36,396 nucleotides of DNA from Streptomyces albospinus (GCF_014648695.1 NZ_BMRP01000024.1:37203-73598), one strand, 5' to 3'; positions 20,530 to 29,289 are shown, counted from the first letter of the stretch. The notes: generated by a model not told the origin, from the sequence alone. Numbers and translations: made by a program.

Positions 20530-21417
20530 ATGTACCACACCTGGATGCGCTACTTCACCCCGAGCCCGGTCCACCACCGGCTCGGGCTGGTCTGCCTGGG
20601 CGTCGGCCTCCAGCACGGCACGCTGCCCGCGGTCGGGCCGCGCACCCTCGACCACCACGTCGCGCTCGTCATCAGCGCCGGCCGCGGCTGGTACGCCGGC
20701 CCCGACGGCAGGCGCCGGGCGGTCACCGCGCCCGCCCTGCTCTGGCTCGTCCCCGGCGTCCCGCACCACTACGGGGCCGACCCCGAGACCGGCTGGGACG
20801 AGAGCTTCGCCGACTTCACCGGACCCGCCACCGACACCTACACCGAACTGGGCTACATCGAGCCCGACCGCCCGCTCGTCCCGCTCGCCGACGCGGCGGC
20901 GGCGCGCGCCGCCATCGGCCGCATCGCCCGCGCCGCCCGCCGCGGCAACCCCCTCCTGGAGGTCGAGACCTCGGCCGCCGTCCACGAACTCCTCGTCGTC
21001 CTCCGGCGCGCCCGCGCCGACACGGACGCCGACGGCGAACCCGTCCTCCAGGCCCTGGCCCGCGACGCGTTCCTCCCCCTCTCGGTCGCCGAGCACGCCG
21101 CCCGGCGCGGCATGACCCCCGCCGAACTCCGCACCGCCGTACGGCGCGGCGCGGGATGCAGCCCCAAGGACTACCTCCTCGGCATCCGCCTGGGCCGCGC
21201 CAAGGAACTCCTGACCGCCACCGAACTCCCGGTCGCCGCCGTCGCCCGCCGCGTCGGCTACGACGATCCCGCCTACTTCAGCCGCCTGTTCACCCGCCGC
21301 GTCGGCACCGCCCCGATCCGCTTCCGCGACCGCCAGTCCCGCACGGTGCCCGGCGGCTGGTCGACACAGATCCCCGACCCGGACAAGCCCCCGCGGGTCG
21401 GCGGCAGCGGCCCCTGA
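20530..21417 (+). CDS. AraC-family transcriptional regulator
   Basis: A 295-residue AraC/XylS-type regulator. The N-terminal half is the cupin-like sensor (RTLDHHVALVISAGRGWYAG ... ALLWLVPGVPHHYG). The C-terminal half carries the two helix-turn-helices: LSVAEHAARRGMTPAELRTAVRRGAGCSPKDYLL, and LPVAAVARRVGYDDPAYFSRLFTRRVGTAPIRFR, the conserved second motif. The ATG at 20530 has GGGAGG 8 bases upstream. It follows the GH101 gene in the same direction after a terminator, so it is separately transcribed. A 12-base motif shared between its own upstream region and that of the GH101 gene suggests it controls both, with a sugar (GalNAc or a core-1 disaccharide) as possible effector; that is inference. 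Confidence 0.85.
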   Translation: MYHTWMRYFTPSPVHHRLGLVCLGVGLQHGTLPAVGPRTLDHHVALVISAGRGWYAGPDGRRRAVTAPALLWLVPGVPHHYGADPETGWDESFADFTGPATDTYTELGYIEPDRPLVPLADAAAARAAIGRIARAARRGNPLLEVETSAAVHELLVVLRRARADTDADGEPVLQALARDAFLPLSVAEHAARRGMTPAELRTAVRRGAGCSPKDYLLGIRLGRAKELLTATELPVAAVARRVGYDDPAYFSRLFTRRVGTAPIRFRDRQSRTVPGGWSTQIPDPDKPPRVGGSGP

Positions 21418-21529
21418 CGGGACCGGGAGCCAGGGCGGGACCCCGACCGCCGGGCCGCTCCCCCCGACACCCTCCCGGCCTGCCCAAACTCCTGTGCGGC
21501 CCCCACCGGCCGTACGGCAGCATGACCCC

Positions 21530-24130
21530 ATGCCCGTACTCCAGCGCGCCGACGCGCAAGCCCGAGCCCGGCTCATCGACGTCCAGCGATACGACATCGC
21601 CCTCGACCTCACCCACGGCGACGAGCGGTTCGCCTCCCGCACCACCATCCACTTCACCGCCCGCGAACCCGGCGACACCTTCGTCGAGATCCGCCCCGCC
21701 GCGCTGCACAGCGCCACCCTCGACGGCCACCCCCTCGACCCCGCCACCCTTGAGGACAACCGCCTCCCCCTCACCGGCCTCACCCCCGGCCCCCACGAAC
21801 TCCGTCTCGACGCCACCATGGGCTACTCCCGCACCGGCGAAGGCATGCACCGCTTCACCGACCCCGCCGACGGCGAGAGCTACGTCTACACCCAGCTCTT
21901 CATGGACGACATCCAGCGCGTCTTCGGCGCCTTCGACCAGCCCGACCTGAAGGCCGTCTTCGCGCTCACCGTCACCGCCCCGCCCACCTGGACCGTCCTG
22001 GCCAACGCCCGCACCGAACAGCAGGCCGACGGCACCTGGCAGGCCGCCCCCACCCCCCGCATCAGCACCTACCTCGTCGCCGTCGCCGCCGGTCCCTGGC
22101 ACTCCGTCCGCACCGAACACGCCGGCCTACCCTTCGGCATCCACTGCCGCCGCTCCCTCGCCCCCCACCTCGACGCCGACGCCGACGAGATCCTCGACCT
22201 CACCCGCCGCTGCTTCGACCGCTACCACCAGATCTTCGAAGAGCCCTACCCCTTCGACTCCTACGACCAGGCATTCGTCCCCGAGTTCAACGCCGGCGCC
22301 ATGGAGAACCCCGGCCTGGTCACCTTCCGCGACGAATTCATCTACCGCTCCGCCGTCACCGACACCGAACGCCAGACCCGCGGCATGGTCATCGCCCACG
22401 AGATGGCCCACATGTGGTTCGGCGACCTGGTCACCCTCCAGTGGTGGGACGACATCTGGCTGAACGAGTCCTTCGCCGAATACATGGGATACCAGGTCCT
22501 GTCCGAGGCCACCCGCTTCACCGACACCTGGACCGACTTCGCCATCGCCCGCAAGGGCTGGGGCTACGACGCCGACCAGCGGCCCTCCACCCACCCCGTC
22601 GCGCCCACCCCCGAAGACGTCCCCGACACCGCCTCCGCCCTCCTCAACTTCGACGGCATCTCCTACGCCAAGGGCGCCTCCGCACTCCGCCAACTCGTCG
22701 CCTGGATGGGCGAGAAGGACTTCCTCGCCGGCATCAACGACCACTTCGCCCGGCACCGCTTCGGCAACGCCACCCTCGCCGACTTCCTCGACTCCCTGGC
22801 CCGCGCCACCGACCGCGACGTCCACGCCTGGGCCGCACGCTGGCTGCGCACCACCGGCGTCGACACCCTCACCCCCGCCACCACCGCGGACGGCGACTCC
22901 TGGCACCTGGACATCACCCACACCGGCAGTCGCCCGCACCGCATCGCCGTCGGAGCCTACGACCCGGACCCCGCCGACACAGCCCGGCTCACCCCGCGCG
23001 ACCGCGCCGAGGTGGACATCCCGCAGGAGGAAGGGCAGACCCGGCACACCTTCCCCCGGCCCGCCCCGGCCCTCGTCGTCCTCAACGACGGCGACCTCAC
23101 CTACGCCAAGGTGCGCTTCGACGCCGCGTCCTGGCAGACCGCCGCCCGCGCCCTCTCCGGACTGCCCGACCCGCTCACCCGCGCCGTCGTCTGGAACGCC
23201 GCCCGCGACATGGTCCGCGACGGCGAACTCCCGCCCGCCGCCTACCTGGACGCGGCCCGCGACCACCTCCCGCACGAGACCGACCTCGCCATCGTCCAGG
23301 GCGTCCTCGCCTTCGCCCGCACCCAGATCGCCGACCGCTACCTCCCCCTCCCCGAACGCCACACCGCCCTCGCCACCCTCACCGGCATCAGCCGCGCCCT
23401 CCTCCGCCGCACCGAGGGCCCCGGAAACGGCACCGGAGCGGGCCTGCGGCTCACCGCCGTACGCGCCTTCATCGACAGCGCCACCAGCCACGAAGGCATC
23501 CAGGACTGGCTCGACGGAGGCAGCATCCCCGGCGGCCCCGACCTCGACCACGAACTGCGCTGGCGCATCCTCGCCCGGCTCGCCGCACTGGGCGCCACCA
23601 CCCCGGAAGCCATCGACGCGGAACTCGCCCGCGACCAGAGCGCCACCGGCCACGAAGGTGCCGCCCGCTGCCACGCGGCCCTCCCCGACCCCGCCGCCAA
23701 GCAGGCCGCCTGGAACGCCCTGTTCACCACCCCCGGCGAACGGACCGACAACGGCGAGCCCGGCGAGCCTGCCGAACTCACCGAACCGACCGAACTCACC
23801 GAACTCACCGAACTCACCGAACTCTCCAATTACCTCTTCACCGCAACCGCCGCCGGCTTCTGGGCCCCCGAACAACACGACCTGCTCCGCCCCTACGTCG
23901 CCCGCTACTTCGCCGCGGTCCCCGCCCTCGCCGCCCGCCGCGGCCCCGCCCTCGCCAAGGCCGCCGGCCGGTCCGCCTTCCCCGCGACGTTCGTCGAGGA
24001 CGAGACCCTCCGGCTCGGCGAGAGCTGCCTCGCCGACGCCGAGCCCATCCCCGCCCTGCGCCGCACCCTCGCCGATCAACTGGACGATCTGCGCCGGGCG
24101 TTGCACGTACGGGCCACCGCACAGGGATAG
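21530..24130 (+). CDS. pepN: Aminopeptidase N (M1 family)
   Basis: An 866-residue M1 metallo-aminopeptidase. The substrate-binding GAMEN motif is residues 256-260; zinc ligands His290 and His294 with catalytic Glu291 (HEMAH), and Glu313 in NESFAEY complete the HExxH-x18-E site. The length and order (N-terminal beta domain, thermolysin-like catalytic domain, C-terminal ERAP1-like helical domain) fit the actinobacterial enzyme. There is no signal peptide, so it is cytoplasmic, finishing peptide degradation. The C-terminal domain contains an unusual Thr-Glu-Leu repeat (from codon about 748) encoded by a 9-base tandem repeat. The ATG at 21530 is the best choice, although an in-frame upstream start at 21494 exists; no ribosome binding site is visible, and CAGCAT ends 6 bases upstream, so leaderless initiation is possible. 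Confidence 0.93.
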   Translation: MPVLQRADAQARARLIDVQRYDIALDLTHGDERFASRTTIHFTAREPGDTFVEIRPAALHSATLDGHPLDPATLEDNRLPLTGLTPGPHELRLDATMGYSRTGEGMHRFTDPADGESYVYTQLFMDDIQRVFGAFDQPDLKAVFALTVTAPPTWTVLANARTEQQADGTWQAAPTPRISTYLVAVAAGPWHSVRTEHAGLPFGIHCRRSLAPHLDADADEILDLTRRCFDRYHQIFEEPYPFDSYDQAFVPEFNAGAMENPGLVTFRDEFIYRSAVTDTERQTRGMVIAHEMAHMWFGDLVTLQWWDDIWLNESFAEYMGYQVLSEATRFTDTWTDFAIARKGWGYDADQRPSTHPVAPTPEDVPDTASALLNFDGISYAKGASALRQLVAWMGEKDFLAGINDHFARHRFGNATLADFLDSLARATDRDVHAWAARWLRTTGVDTLTPATTADGDSWHLDITHTGSRPHRIAVGAYDPDPADTARLTPRDRAEVDIPQEEGQTRHTFPRPAPALVVLNDGDLTYAKVRFDAASWQTAARALSGLPDPLTRAVVWNAARDMVRDGELPPAAYLDAARDHLPHETDLAIVQGVLAFARTQIADRYLPLPERHTALATLTGISRALLRRTEGPGNGTGAGLRLTAVRAFIDSATSHEGIQDWLDGGSIPGGPDLDHELRWRILARLAALGATTPEAIDAELARDQSATGHEGAARCHAALPDPAAKQAAWNALFTTPGERTDNGEPGEPAELTEPTELTELTELTELSNYLFTATAAGFWAPEQHDLLRPYVARYFAAVPALAARRGPALAKAAGRSAFPATFVEDETLRLGESCLADAEPIPALRRTLADQLDDLRRALHVRATAQG
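23771..23824 (+). repeat. 9-bp tandem repeat within pepN
   Basis: Six consecutive 9-base units of the type ACCGAACTC, the last four (23789-23824) identical and the first two with one or two changes. Translated as Thr-Glu-Leu repeats. Copy-number change would preserve frame. Confidence 0.9.
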
Positions 24131-24171
24131 CCGCACAGGGGCAGTCGCACGAGGACGGCAGCGGCGGGACG

Positions 24172-24201
24172 GCCACACAGGACAGGAACAGCCACACAGG
24201 A
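24172..24201 (+). repeat. 11-bp direct repeat downstream of pepN
   Basis: GCCACACAGGA at 24172-24182 and 24191-24201, 19 bases apart, with similar GCACAGGG sequences just before. It lies in the 3' region of pepN upstream of its terminator. The role is unknown. Confidence 0.6.
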
Positions 24202-24222
24202 ACACGGAGCCGCCATAACAGG

Positions 24223-24254
24223 GGGTGCCGCCGGACCGCCAGCCGGCGGCACCC
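24223..24254. terminator. Terminator of pepN
   Basis: GGGTGCCGCCGG (24223-24234) pairs perfectly with CCGGCGGCACCC (24243-24254), a 12-bp stem with an 8-base loop. Confidence 0.8.
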
Positions 24255-24329
24255 GAACATCTGCGGGACATCCATCCCACGAACGGGTGATCCTGGGGCA
24301 ACCGGTGGATACCCGCCGTACCGGGACAG

Positions 24330-24348
24330 TAACTTAGGTCGGCCTAAG
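24330..24348 (+). promoter_or_regulatory. Promoter/operator of the decarboxylase-hydroxylase operon (iron-box-like)
   Basis: A -10-like TAACTT (24330-24335) overlaps a perfect inverted repeat, CTTAGG-TCGG-CCTAAG (24333-24348). TTAGG/CCTAA arms are those of the DtxR/IdeR/DmdR iron box (TTAGGTTAGG-CTCACCTAA), but the spacing here is 4 rather than 9 bases, so it is not a canonical box. The position over the -10 fits repression. Confidence 0.45.
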
Positions 24349-24394
24349 GCCTGTGCCCCGTCGCGCCCAACTCCCGCTGAAGAAGAGCACCTTG

Positions 24395-25825
24395 ATGTCA
24401 GTTGCCCCTGCCGGCACCGCCCTCGCAGGCGGCACCGACGGCCCCCGCGCGCTCCGCTCCTTCCTTGACACCGTCCTCGACGCCCTCACCACCGGCGCCC
24501 AGGACCGCTCAGGCCCCCTCCCGCCCGGCGGCCCCGACGCCGTCGCCCGCGCCGTACGCGACACCTGCCTGCCCCTCCTCCCCGAACACGGCACCGGCCC
24601 GCACGCCGCCCTGCGCACCCTCGTCCACACCCTCGCCGCCGGCGCCGCCGACCCCGCCGACCCGCACTGCGCCGCCCACCTGCACTGCCCGCCCCTCGCC
24701 GTGGCCACCGCCGCCGACCTCGCCGCCGGCGCCCTCAACCCCTCGATGGACTCCTGGGACCAGGCCCCCGCCGCCTCCGAACTCGAAACCCTCACCAGCC
24801 GCGAACTCGCCGCCCTCGTCTACCCCCGGGCCACCGACCCCGACGCCCTGATCACCACCGGCGGCACCGAATCCAACCAACTCGGCATCCTCCTCGCCCG
24901 CGAAGCCACCCACTCCCCGCGCACCACCGGCCCCCTCCAGATCGTCTGCGGCGCCAACGCCCACCACAGCATCCACCGCGCCGCCTGGCTCCTCGGCCTC
25001 CCCGAACCCGTCACCCTCCCCACCCCCGACGGCACCCTCGACCCCGCCACCGTCCACACCTGCCTCGCCGCACTCACCGGACGCACCGGCGGCACCAGCC
25101 GCACCGGCCCCGTGCTGCTCACCGCAACCGCCGGCACCACCGACTCCGGCGCCATCGACCCCCTCCCGGCCCTCGCCGACCTCGCCGACCACCACGGCGC
25201 CCGCTTCCACATCGACGCCTCCTACGGCGGCCCGCTCCTCTTCAGCGACACCCACCGCACCGCCCTGACCGGCCTCGCCCGCGCCCACACCGTCACCCTC
25301 GACCTGCACAAACTCGGCTGGCAGCCGGTGGCCGCCGGCCTCCTCGCCGTCCCCGGCCCCGCCACCCTCACCCCGCTCGGCCACCAAGCCGACTACCTCA
25401 ACGCCGACGACGACACCGAAGCCGGCCTCCCCGACCTCCTCGGCCGCTCCCTGCGCACCACCCGCCGCCCCGACATCCTCAAGATCGCCGTCACCCTCAA
25501 GGCCCTCGGCCGCCAGGGCCTCGGCGACCTCATCGACCGCACCCTCGCAGCCGCCCGCACCCTCGCCGACCTCATCGACGCCCACCCCCGCTACGAACTC
25601 CACTCCCGCCCCACCCTCACCACCGTCCTCTTCCGCCCCACCGACGCCGACGACACCACCCTCGCCGCCATCCGCCGCTCCCTCCTCTCCGAAGGACACG
25701 CCGTCCTCGGCCGAGCCACCACCCCCACCGGCCTCTGGCTCAAGGCCACCCTCCTCAATCCCCACACCCAACCCGGAGACCTCACCACCCTCCTCAAACT
25801 CGTGGAAGGCCACACCCCCCGATGA
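24395..25825 (+). CDS. PLP-dependent decarboxylase, DesA-like (group II)
   Basis: A 476-residue PLP-dependent amino acid decarboxylase of the group-II (aromatic/diaminobutyrate/lysine) type. Motifs are DSWDQAPA (about 120-130), the phosphate-binding TTGGTESNQ, AHHSIHRAA with the ring-stacking His, HIDASYGG with the Asp that pairs with the pyridine nitrogen, and the Schiff-base Lys306 in DLHKLGWQPV. The order and TTRRPDILKIAVTLKALG near the C-terminus resemble DesA, which makes cadaverine from lysine for desferrioxamine. The substrate here (lysine, ornithine or diaminobutyrate) is not fixed by sequence. The ATG at 24395 is preceded by a weak GAAGAAGAG; a GTG at 24353 is less likely. It overlaps the next gene by 4 bases (ATGA) and belongs to an apparently iron-regulated two-gene operon. 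Codons are strongly C-ending. Confidence 0.8.
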   Translation: MSVAPAGTALAGGTDGPRALRSFLDTVLDALTTGAQDRSGPLPPGGPDAVARAVRDTCLPLLPEHGTGPHAALRTLVHTLAAGAADPADPHCAAHLHCPPLAVATAADLAAGALNPSMDSWDQAPAASELETLTSRELAALVYPRATDPDALITTGGTESNQLGILLAREATHSPRTTGPLQIVCGANAHHSIHRAAWLLGLPEPVTLPTPDGTLDPATVHTCLAALTGRTGGTSRTGPVLLTATAGTTDSGAIDPLPALADLADHHGARFHIDASYGGPLLFSDTHRTALTGLARAHTVTLDLHKLGWQPVAAGLLAVPGPATLTPLGHQADYLNADDDTEAGLPDLLGRSLRTTRRPDILKIAVTLKALGRQGLGDLIDRTLAAARTLADLIDAHPRYELHSRPTLTTVLFRPTDADDTTLAAIRRSLLSEGHAVLGRATTPTGLWLKATLLNPHTQPGDLTTLLKLVEGHTPR

Positions 25826-27270
25826 ACACCCCACCGCACACCGAGCCCGAACCCGGCACCGTCACCCCCGGCCCCGACGAGCCCCTCGACCTCGCCGGCA
25901 TCGGCATCGGCCCCTTCAACCTCTCCCTCGCCGCCCTCGCCCACCCCCTCACCCACCTGCGCACCGCCTTCTACGACCTGCACCCCACCTTCCGCTGGCA
26001 CCCCGGCCTCCTCATCGACGGCACCACCCTCCAAGTCCCCTTCCTCGCCGACCTCGTCACCCTCGCCGACCCCGCCAGCCCCTGGAGCTTCCTCAACTAC
26101 CTCAGGACCCGGGAACGCCTCTTCCCCTTCTATTTCGCCGAGCGCTTCCACATCCACCGCGCCGAATACGACGCCTACTGCCGCTGGGTCAGCGAAAACC
26201 TCCCCACCCTCCACTTCGGCCACCAGATCGACGCCGTCCGCTGGAACCACGAACGCAGCCTCTTCGAAGTCGACTTCACCCAACTCGGCGCCGAAGGAGA
26301 AGCCGAAGCCCTCGGCCGCAGCTACGCCCGCAACCTCGTCCTCGGCATCGGCACCGCCCCCCACATCCCCATCCCCCTCCGCCCCCTCGCCGAGGCCCCC
26401 GCCGTCCCCGTCGTCCACGCCGCCGACTACCTCGACCACCGCGAACGGCTGCTCGCCGCCGAACACCTCACCGTCATCGGCGCCGGCCAGTCAGGCGCGG
26501 AAGTCTTCCTCGACCAGCTCCGCGCCCGCCCCGCCGGCCGCGAAAACCTCCACTGGCTCGCCCGCACCCCCGCGTTCGCGCCCATGGAATACAGCAAACT
26601 CGGCCTCGAACACTTCACCCCCGACTACACCCGCTACTTCCACGCCCTCCCCGAACGCGTCCGCGACGAGCTCCTCCCCGCCCAATGGCAGCTCTACAAG
26701 GGCATCGACCACGACACCCTCGCCGCCATCCACGACGAGCTCTACCGCCGCACCCTCGACGGCGGCTGGCCCACCACCACCCTCACCCCCGGCGTCCGCG
26801 TCCGCACCGCGGGACGCGTCGGCACCACCAAGGTCGAACTCCACCTCGAACACGCCCAGCAAGGCAGCCGCTCCCGCCTCACCACCGACGCCGTCGTCCT
26901 CGCCACCGGCTACCGCGAACGCCGCCTCGACACCCTCCTCGCCGCCCTCGACCCCTACCTCCGCCGCGACGCTTCCGAACGCCCCCGCATCGACGAACAC
27001 CACCGCCTCGTCCTCGACCCCTCCATCACCGCCACCGGCTGCCACATCTACGTCCAGAACGCCGAACGCCACACCCACGGCGTCGGCACCCCCGACCTCG
27101 GCCTCGCCGCCTGGCGCAGCGCCACCATCCTCAACTCCCTCACCAACAGCACCGCCTACCCCCTCCCGACGCGCACCGCCTTCACCACCTTCGGCCTCGC
27201 CCACCCCGCACCCCAGCGCACCACCCCCACCGTCCCCCGCCAGGGCTCCACACTCGTCCCCCGCCACTGA
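25822..27270 (+). CDS. DesB-like N-hydroxylating flavin monooxygenase (lysine/diamine N-hydroxylase family)
   Basis: A 482-residue class-B flavin monooxygenase of the lysine/ornithine N-hydroxylase family. The FAD-binding GIGIGPFNLSLAAL (residues about 27-40), the conserved WHPGLLIDGTTLQVPFLADL, WSFLNYLRTRERLFPFYFAERF, NADPH-binding VIGAGQSGAEVFLDQL and ATGYRER are present. The similarity along its length is closest, by memory, to DesB, which hydroxylates cadaverine. The coupled DesA-like decarboxylase supports a free diamine as substrate, giving an N-hydroxy-diamine such as N-hydroxycadaverine. However, no acyltransferase (DesC) or NIS synthetase (DesD) follows, so the final product is unclear. 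The ATG overlaps the decarboxylase stop. The operon ends at the terminator at 27277-27322. Confidence 0.82.
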   Translation: MNTPPHTEPEPGTVTPGPDEPLDLAGIGIGPFNLSLAALAHPLTHLRTAFYDLHPTFRWHPGLLIDGTTLQVPFLADLVTLADPASPWSFLNYLRTRERLFPFYFAERFHIHRAEYDAYCRWVSENLPTLHFGHQIDAVRWNHERSLFEVDFTQLGAEGEAEALGRSYARNLVLGIGTAPHIPIPLRPLAEAPAVPVVHAADYLDHRERLLAAEHLTVIGAGQSGAEVFLDQLRARPAGRENLHWLARTPAFAPMEYSKLGLEHFTPDYTRYFHALPERVRDELLPAQWQLYKGIDHDTLAAIHDELYRRTLDGGWPTTTLTPGVRVRTAGRVGTTKVELHLEHAQQGSRSRLTTDAVVLATGYRERRLDTLLAALDPYLRRDASERPRIDEHHRLVLDPSITATGCHIYVQNAERHTHGVGTPDLGLAAWRSATILNSLTNSTAYPLPTRTAFTTFGLAHPAPQRTTPTVPRQGSTLVPRH

Positions 27271-27276
27271 ACGCCA

Positions 27277-27322
27277 CCGCCCCTCCCACCCCGACCACCA
27301 TCGGACCGGGGGAGAGGGGCGG
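27277..27322. terminator. Bidirectional terminator between the hydroxylase and nucleotidase genes
   Basis: CCGCCCCTC (27277-27285) pairs perfectly with GAGGGGCGG (27314-27322) across a 28-base loop. It lies between convergent genes. Confidence 0.6.
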
Positions 27323-27352
27323 CACACCTACGAGCGACAAGAACAACCCGCC

Positions 27353-29161
27353 TCAGAACACCGGCTTTCCGGCCCGCGTCAGCCGCCAGTCCACCGAGGC
27401 GAACACCGCCGGATCGATGACCTTCTTCGCCTTCACCCACGCGATGATCGTGTTCCGGATCTCCTCCGAGTTCGACCACACCGACGTCGCCTTCGCCACA
27501 TGCGGGAAGCCACCACCGCCGTTCGCCCGGTAGTTGTTCACCGCCAGCACGAACTGCGCCTTGTCGTCCAACGGCTTGCCCTGGTACCGGAGATTCGTGA
27601 TCCGCGAACCCGCCGGCTTCGCGATGTCGATGTCGTACGCGAGCCCACCGATCACGTCGTAGTTGAAGTCAGGCGTGTTGTCCGCGTTCGTCAGCTTCTT
27701 CGGATCCACCGGCGCACCCGGCGCCGTCTGCACGAAATACCGCGCCGAGAACTCCAGGTAGTCCCGCAGCTGCGCACCCGTCATCAGCCGTGCATCCAGC
27801 GTGTTCTCGTACACATACAGCCCCGCCACATCACGCAGCGACACCTGACCCGCCGGAATCGCCGCCGACCGCGAGAAACACGCCGCCTGCGACAGCACCG
27901 GCAGCGAAGCGTACTTCGTCCCGGCCAGCGCCGACTTCACCGTGTCCACCTGCACGAAATTGATGAAGTCGATGATCGGCGTGTCCTTGTACGGAGCCTG
28001 GGCCGCCGACATCGCCGTCTTGCAGGTCCCGACCACCTGGTTCACATACTTGACGACCGCCTGGTGCTCACGCCGCACCAGCCGCGCGACCTCCGGGTCC
28101 TCCGCCGCCGTATTGGCATTACGCACCTCGGCCTTGACCGACACCACCTCCCAGCGGCCCCGGTGGAACTCCACCTCGAAGTCGAAGACGCTCAGCCGCA
28201 TGCCCCACATCAGCGGCTCGGACAGCACCACACTCCGCCCCGTCTCCTTGTTCACCACCGTCCGGGACGCCACCTCCTTGTGCGTGTGACCCACCAGAAT
28301 CGCATCGATACCCGGCACCTGCTCGGCCACCAACGACGACGCATTCTCCGGATACGGCAGCGCATCCCCGTACGACGTGGCACCGTCCAGACCCGAATGA
28401 TCCGTACACACCACCACATCGCAACCGAGCGAGCGCAGCTTCGGCACATAGATCTTCGCCTGCTCGACCAGCCCCGGGAACGTCATCTTCCCCTGCACAT
28501 GGGCCTTGTCCCAGACCGCGATACCAGGATTCGTCAGCCCCAGAATGCCCACCCGGATATCCCGGTGACCCGGCACCTTGATCCGCTTCACCACATACGG
28601 CGGAAAAGCCGGCTTCAACGTCCGCGCATCCAGCGCGTTCGCCGCCAGGAGCGGGAAGTCACACTGCTCCTGGAACTTCCGCAGCACCGGAATACCGTAA
28701 TTGAACTCGTGATTGCCGAGCGCCGCCGCGTCGTACCCCATTTTGTTCATCGCCAGCGCCATCGGATGCTTCGGACCGTGCGGCGCGGTGATCGGATCGA
28801 CTCGCGCGTAGTAATACGACAGCTGAGTGCCCTGAATGATGTCACCCGCGTCGATCAGCAGCGTGCGATGCCGCCCCGCCTCCTTACGGGCCTGCTCCAC
28901 CAACGTCGAGATCTTCGCCAGACCGACATCGTTGTGCGCGGCGTCGTCATACTCCTTGTCGGTGAAATAGTCCCAGTTGAAGACGTGCCCGTGCACATCC
29001 GTCGTGCCCAGCACCCGGAACGGGACCCGCTTGCCCCGCTTCCGCTGCGGCCCCTGCCCCTGCCCCTGCGCCTGCGCGGCCTGCGGCAGCGCCCCCGTGA
29101 GCGCCACCCCCGCACCCGCCGCGGCCGAACGTCCAAGGAACTTCCTGCGGTTGTACGGCAT
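27353..29161 (-). CDS. Secreted 5'-nucleotidase / 2',3'-cyclic nucleotide phosphodiesterase-type metallophosphatase
   Basis: A 602-residue exported bifunctional metallophosphatase/5'-nucleotidase. The Tat signal is NRRKFLGRSAAAGAG with a later ALPQAAQA site, followed by a short QGQGQGPQ low-complexity spacer. The calcineurin-like domain has metal motifs TTDVHGHV, DAGDIIQG, LGNHEFNYG and VGHTHKE. The C-terminal nucleotidase domain (from about residue 360) includes GLYVYENTLDARLMTGAQLRDYLE and VNNYRANGGGGFP, which bind the nucleoside base. The enzyme would release phosphate and nucleosides from extracellular nucleotides. The ATG at 29161 has GGGGGAA upstream. A PHO-box-like pair of direct repeats lies 129-150 bases upstream on the coding strand, matching a phosphate-scavenging role. 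Confidence 0.9.
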   Translation of the reverse strand: MPYNRRKFLGRSAAAGAGVALTGALPQAAQAQGQGQGPQRKRGKRVPFRVLGTTDVHGHVFNWDYFTDKEYDDAAHNDVGLAKISTLVEQARKEAGRHRTLLIDAGDIIQGTQLSYYYARVDPITAPHGPKHPMALAMNKMGYDAAALGNHEFNYGIPVLRKFQEQCDFPLLAANALDARTLKPAFPPYVVKRIKVPGHRDIRVGILGLTNPGIAVWDKAHVQGKMTFPGLVEQAKIYVPKLRSLGCDVVVCTDHSGLDGATSYGDALPYPENASSLVAEQVPGIDAILVGHTHKEVASRTVVNKETGRSVVLSEPLMWGMRLSVFDFEVEFHRGRWEVVSVKAEVRNANTAAEDPEVARLVRREHQAVVKYVNQVVGTCKTAMSAAQAPYKDTPIIDFINFVQVDTVKSALAGTKYASLPVLSQAACFSRSAAIPAGQVSLRDVAGLYVYENTLDARLMTGAQLRDYLEFSARYFVQTAPGAPVDPKKLTNADNTPDFNYDVIGGLAYDIDIAKPAGSRITNLRYQGKPLDDKAQFVLAVNNYRANGGGGFPHVAKATSVWSNSEEIRNTIIAWVKAKKVIDPAVFASVDWRLTRAGKPVF

Positions 29162-29223
29162 GTCGATTCCCCCAAGAGGTCAAATGGTCCCAATACGCCC
29201 AATGGCGCGCCACATCAGAACAA

Positions 29224-29247
29224 CGCGCGTAGATTCGCGCGTAGATT
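29224..29247. repeat. 12-bp tandem repeat upstream of the nucleotidase gene
   Basis: CGCGCGTAGATT is repeated exactly, head to tail, at 29224-29235 and 29236-29247. It lies between the PHO-box-like site and the nucleotidase start, near where its promoter should be. Confidence 0.8.
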
Positions 29248-29289
29248 GTGGCTCAACCGCCCCCACAGCAACAGCCCCACGACGTTGCG

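Noticed and set aside
22127..24301. Long minus-strand frame opposite pepN, rich in Gly/Val/Glu
   Set aside because: Shadow of C-ending codons; no motif, no ribosome binding site, and pepN is certain on the other strand.
24395..27270. Complete desferrioxamine (desABCD) cluster
   Set aside because: Only A- and B-like genes are present; the next gene is a convergent nucleotidase, so no acyltransferase or NIS synthetase is adjacent.
24509..27327. Gly/Val/Glu-rich minus-strand frames opposite the decarboxylase and hydroxylase
   Set aside because: Compositional shadows without domain content.
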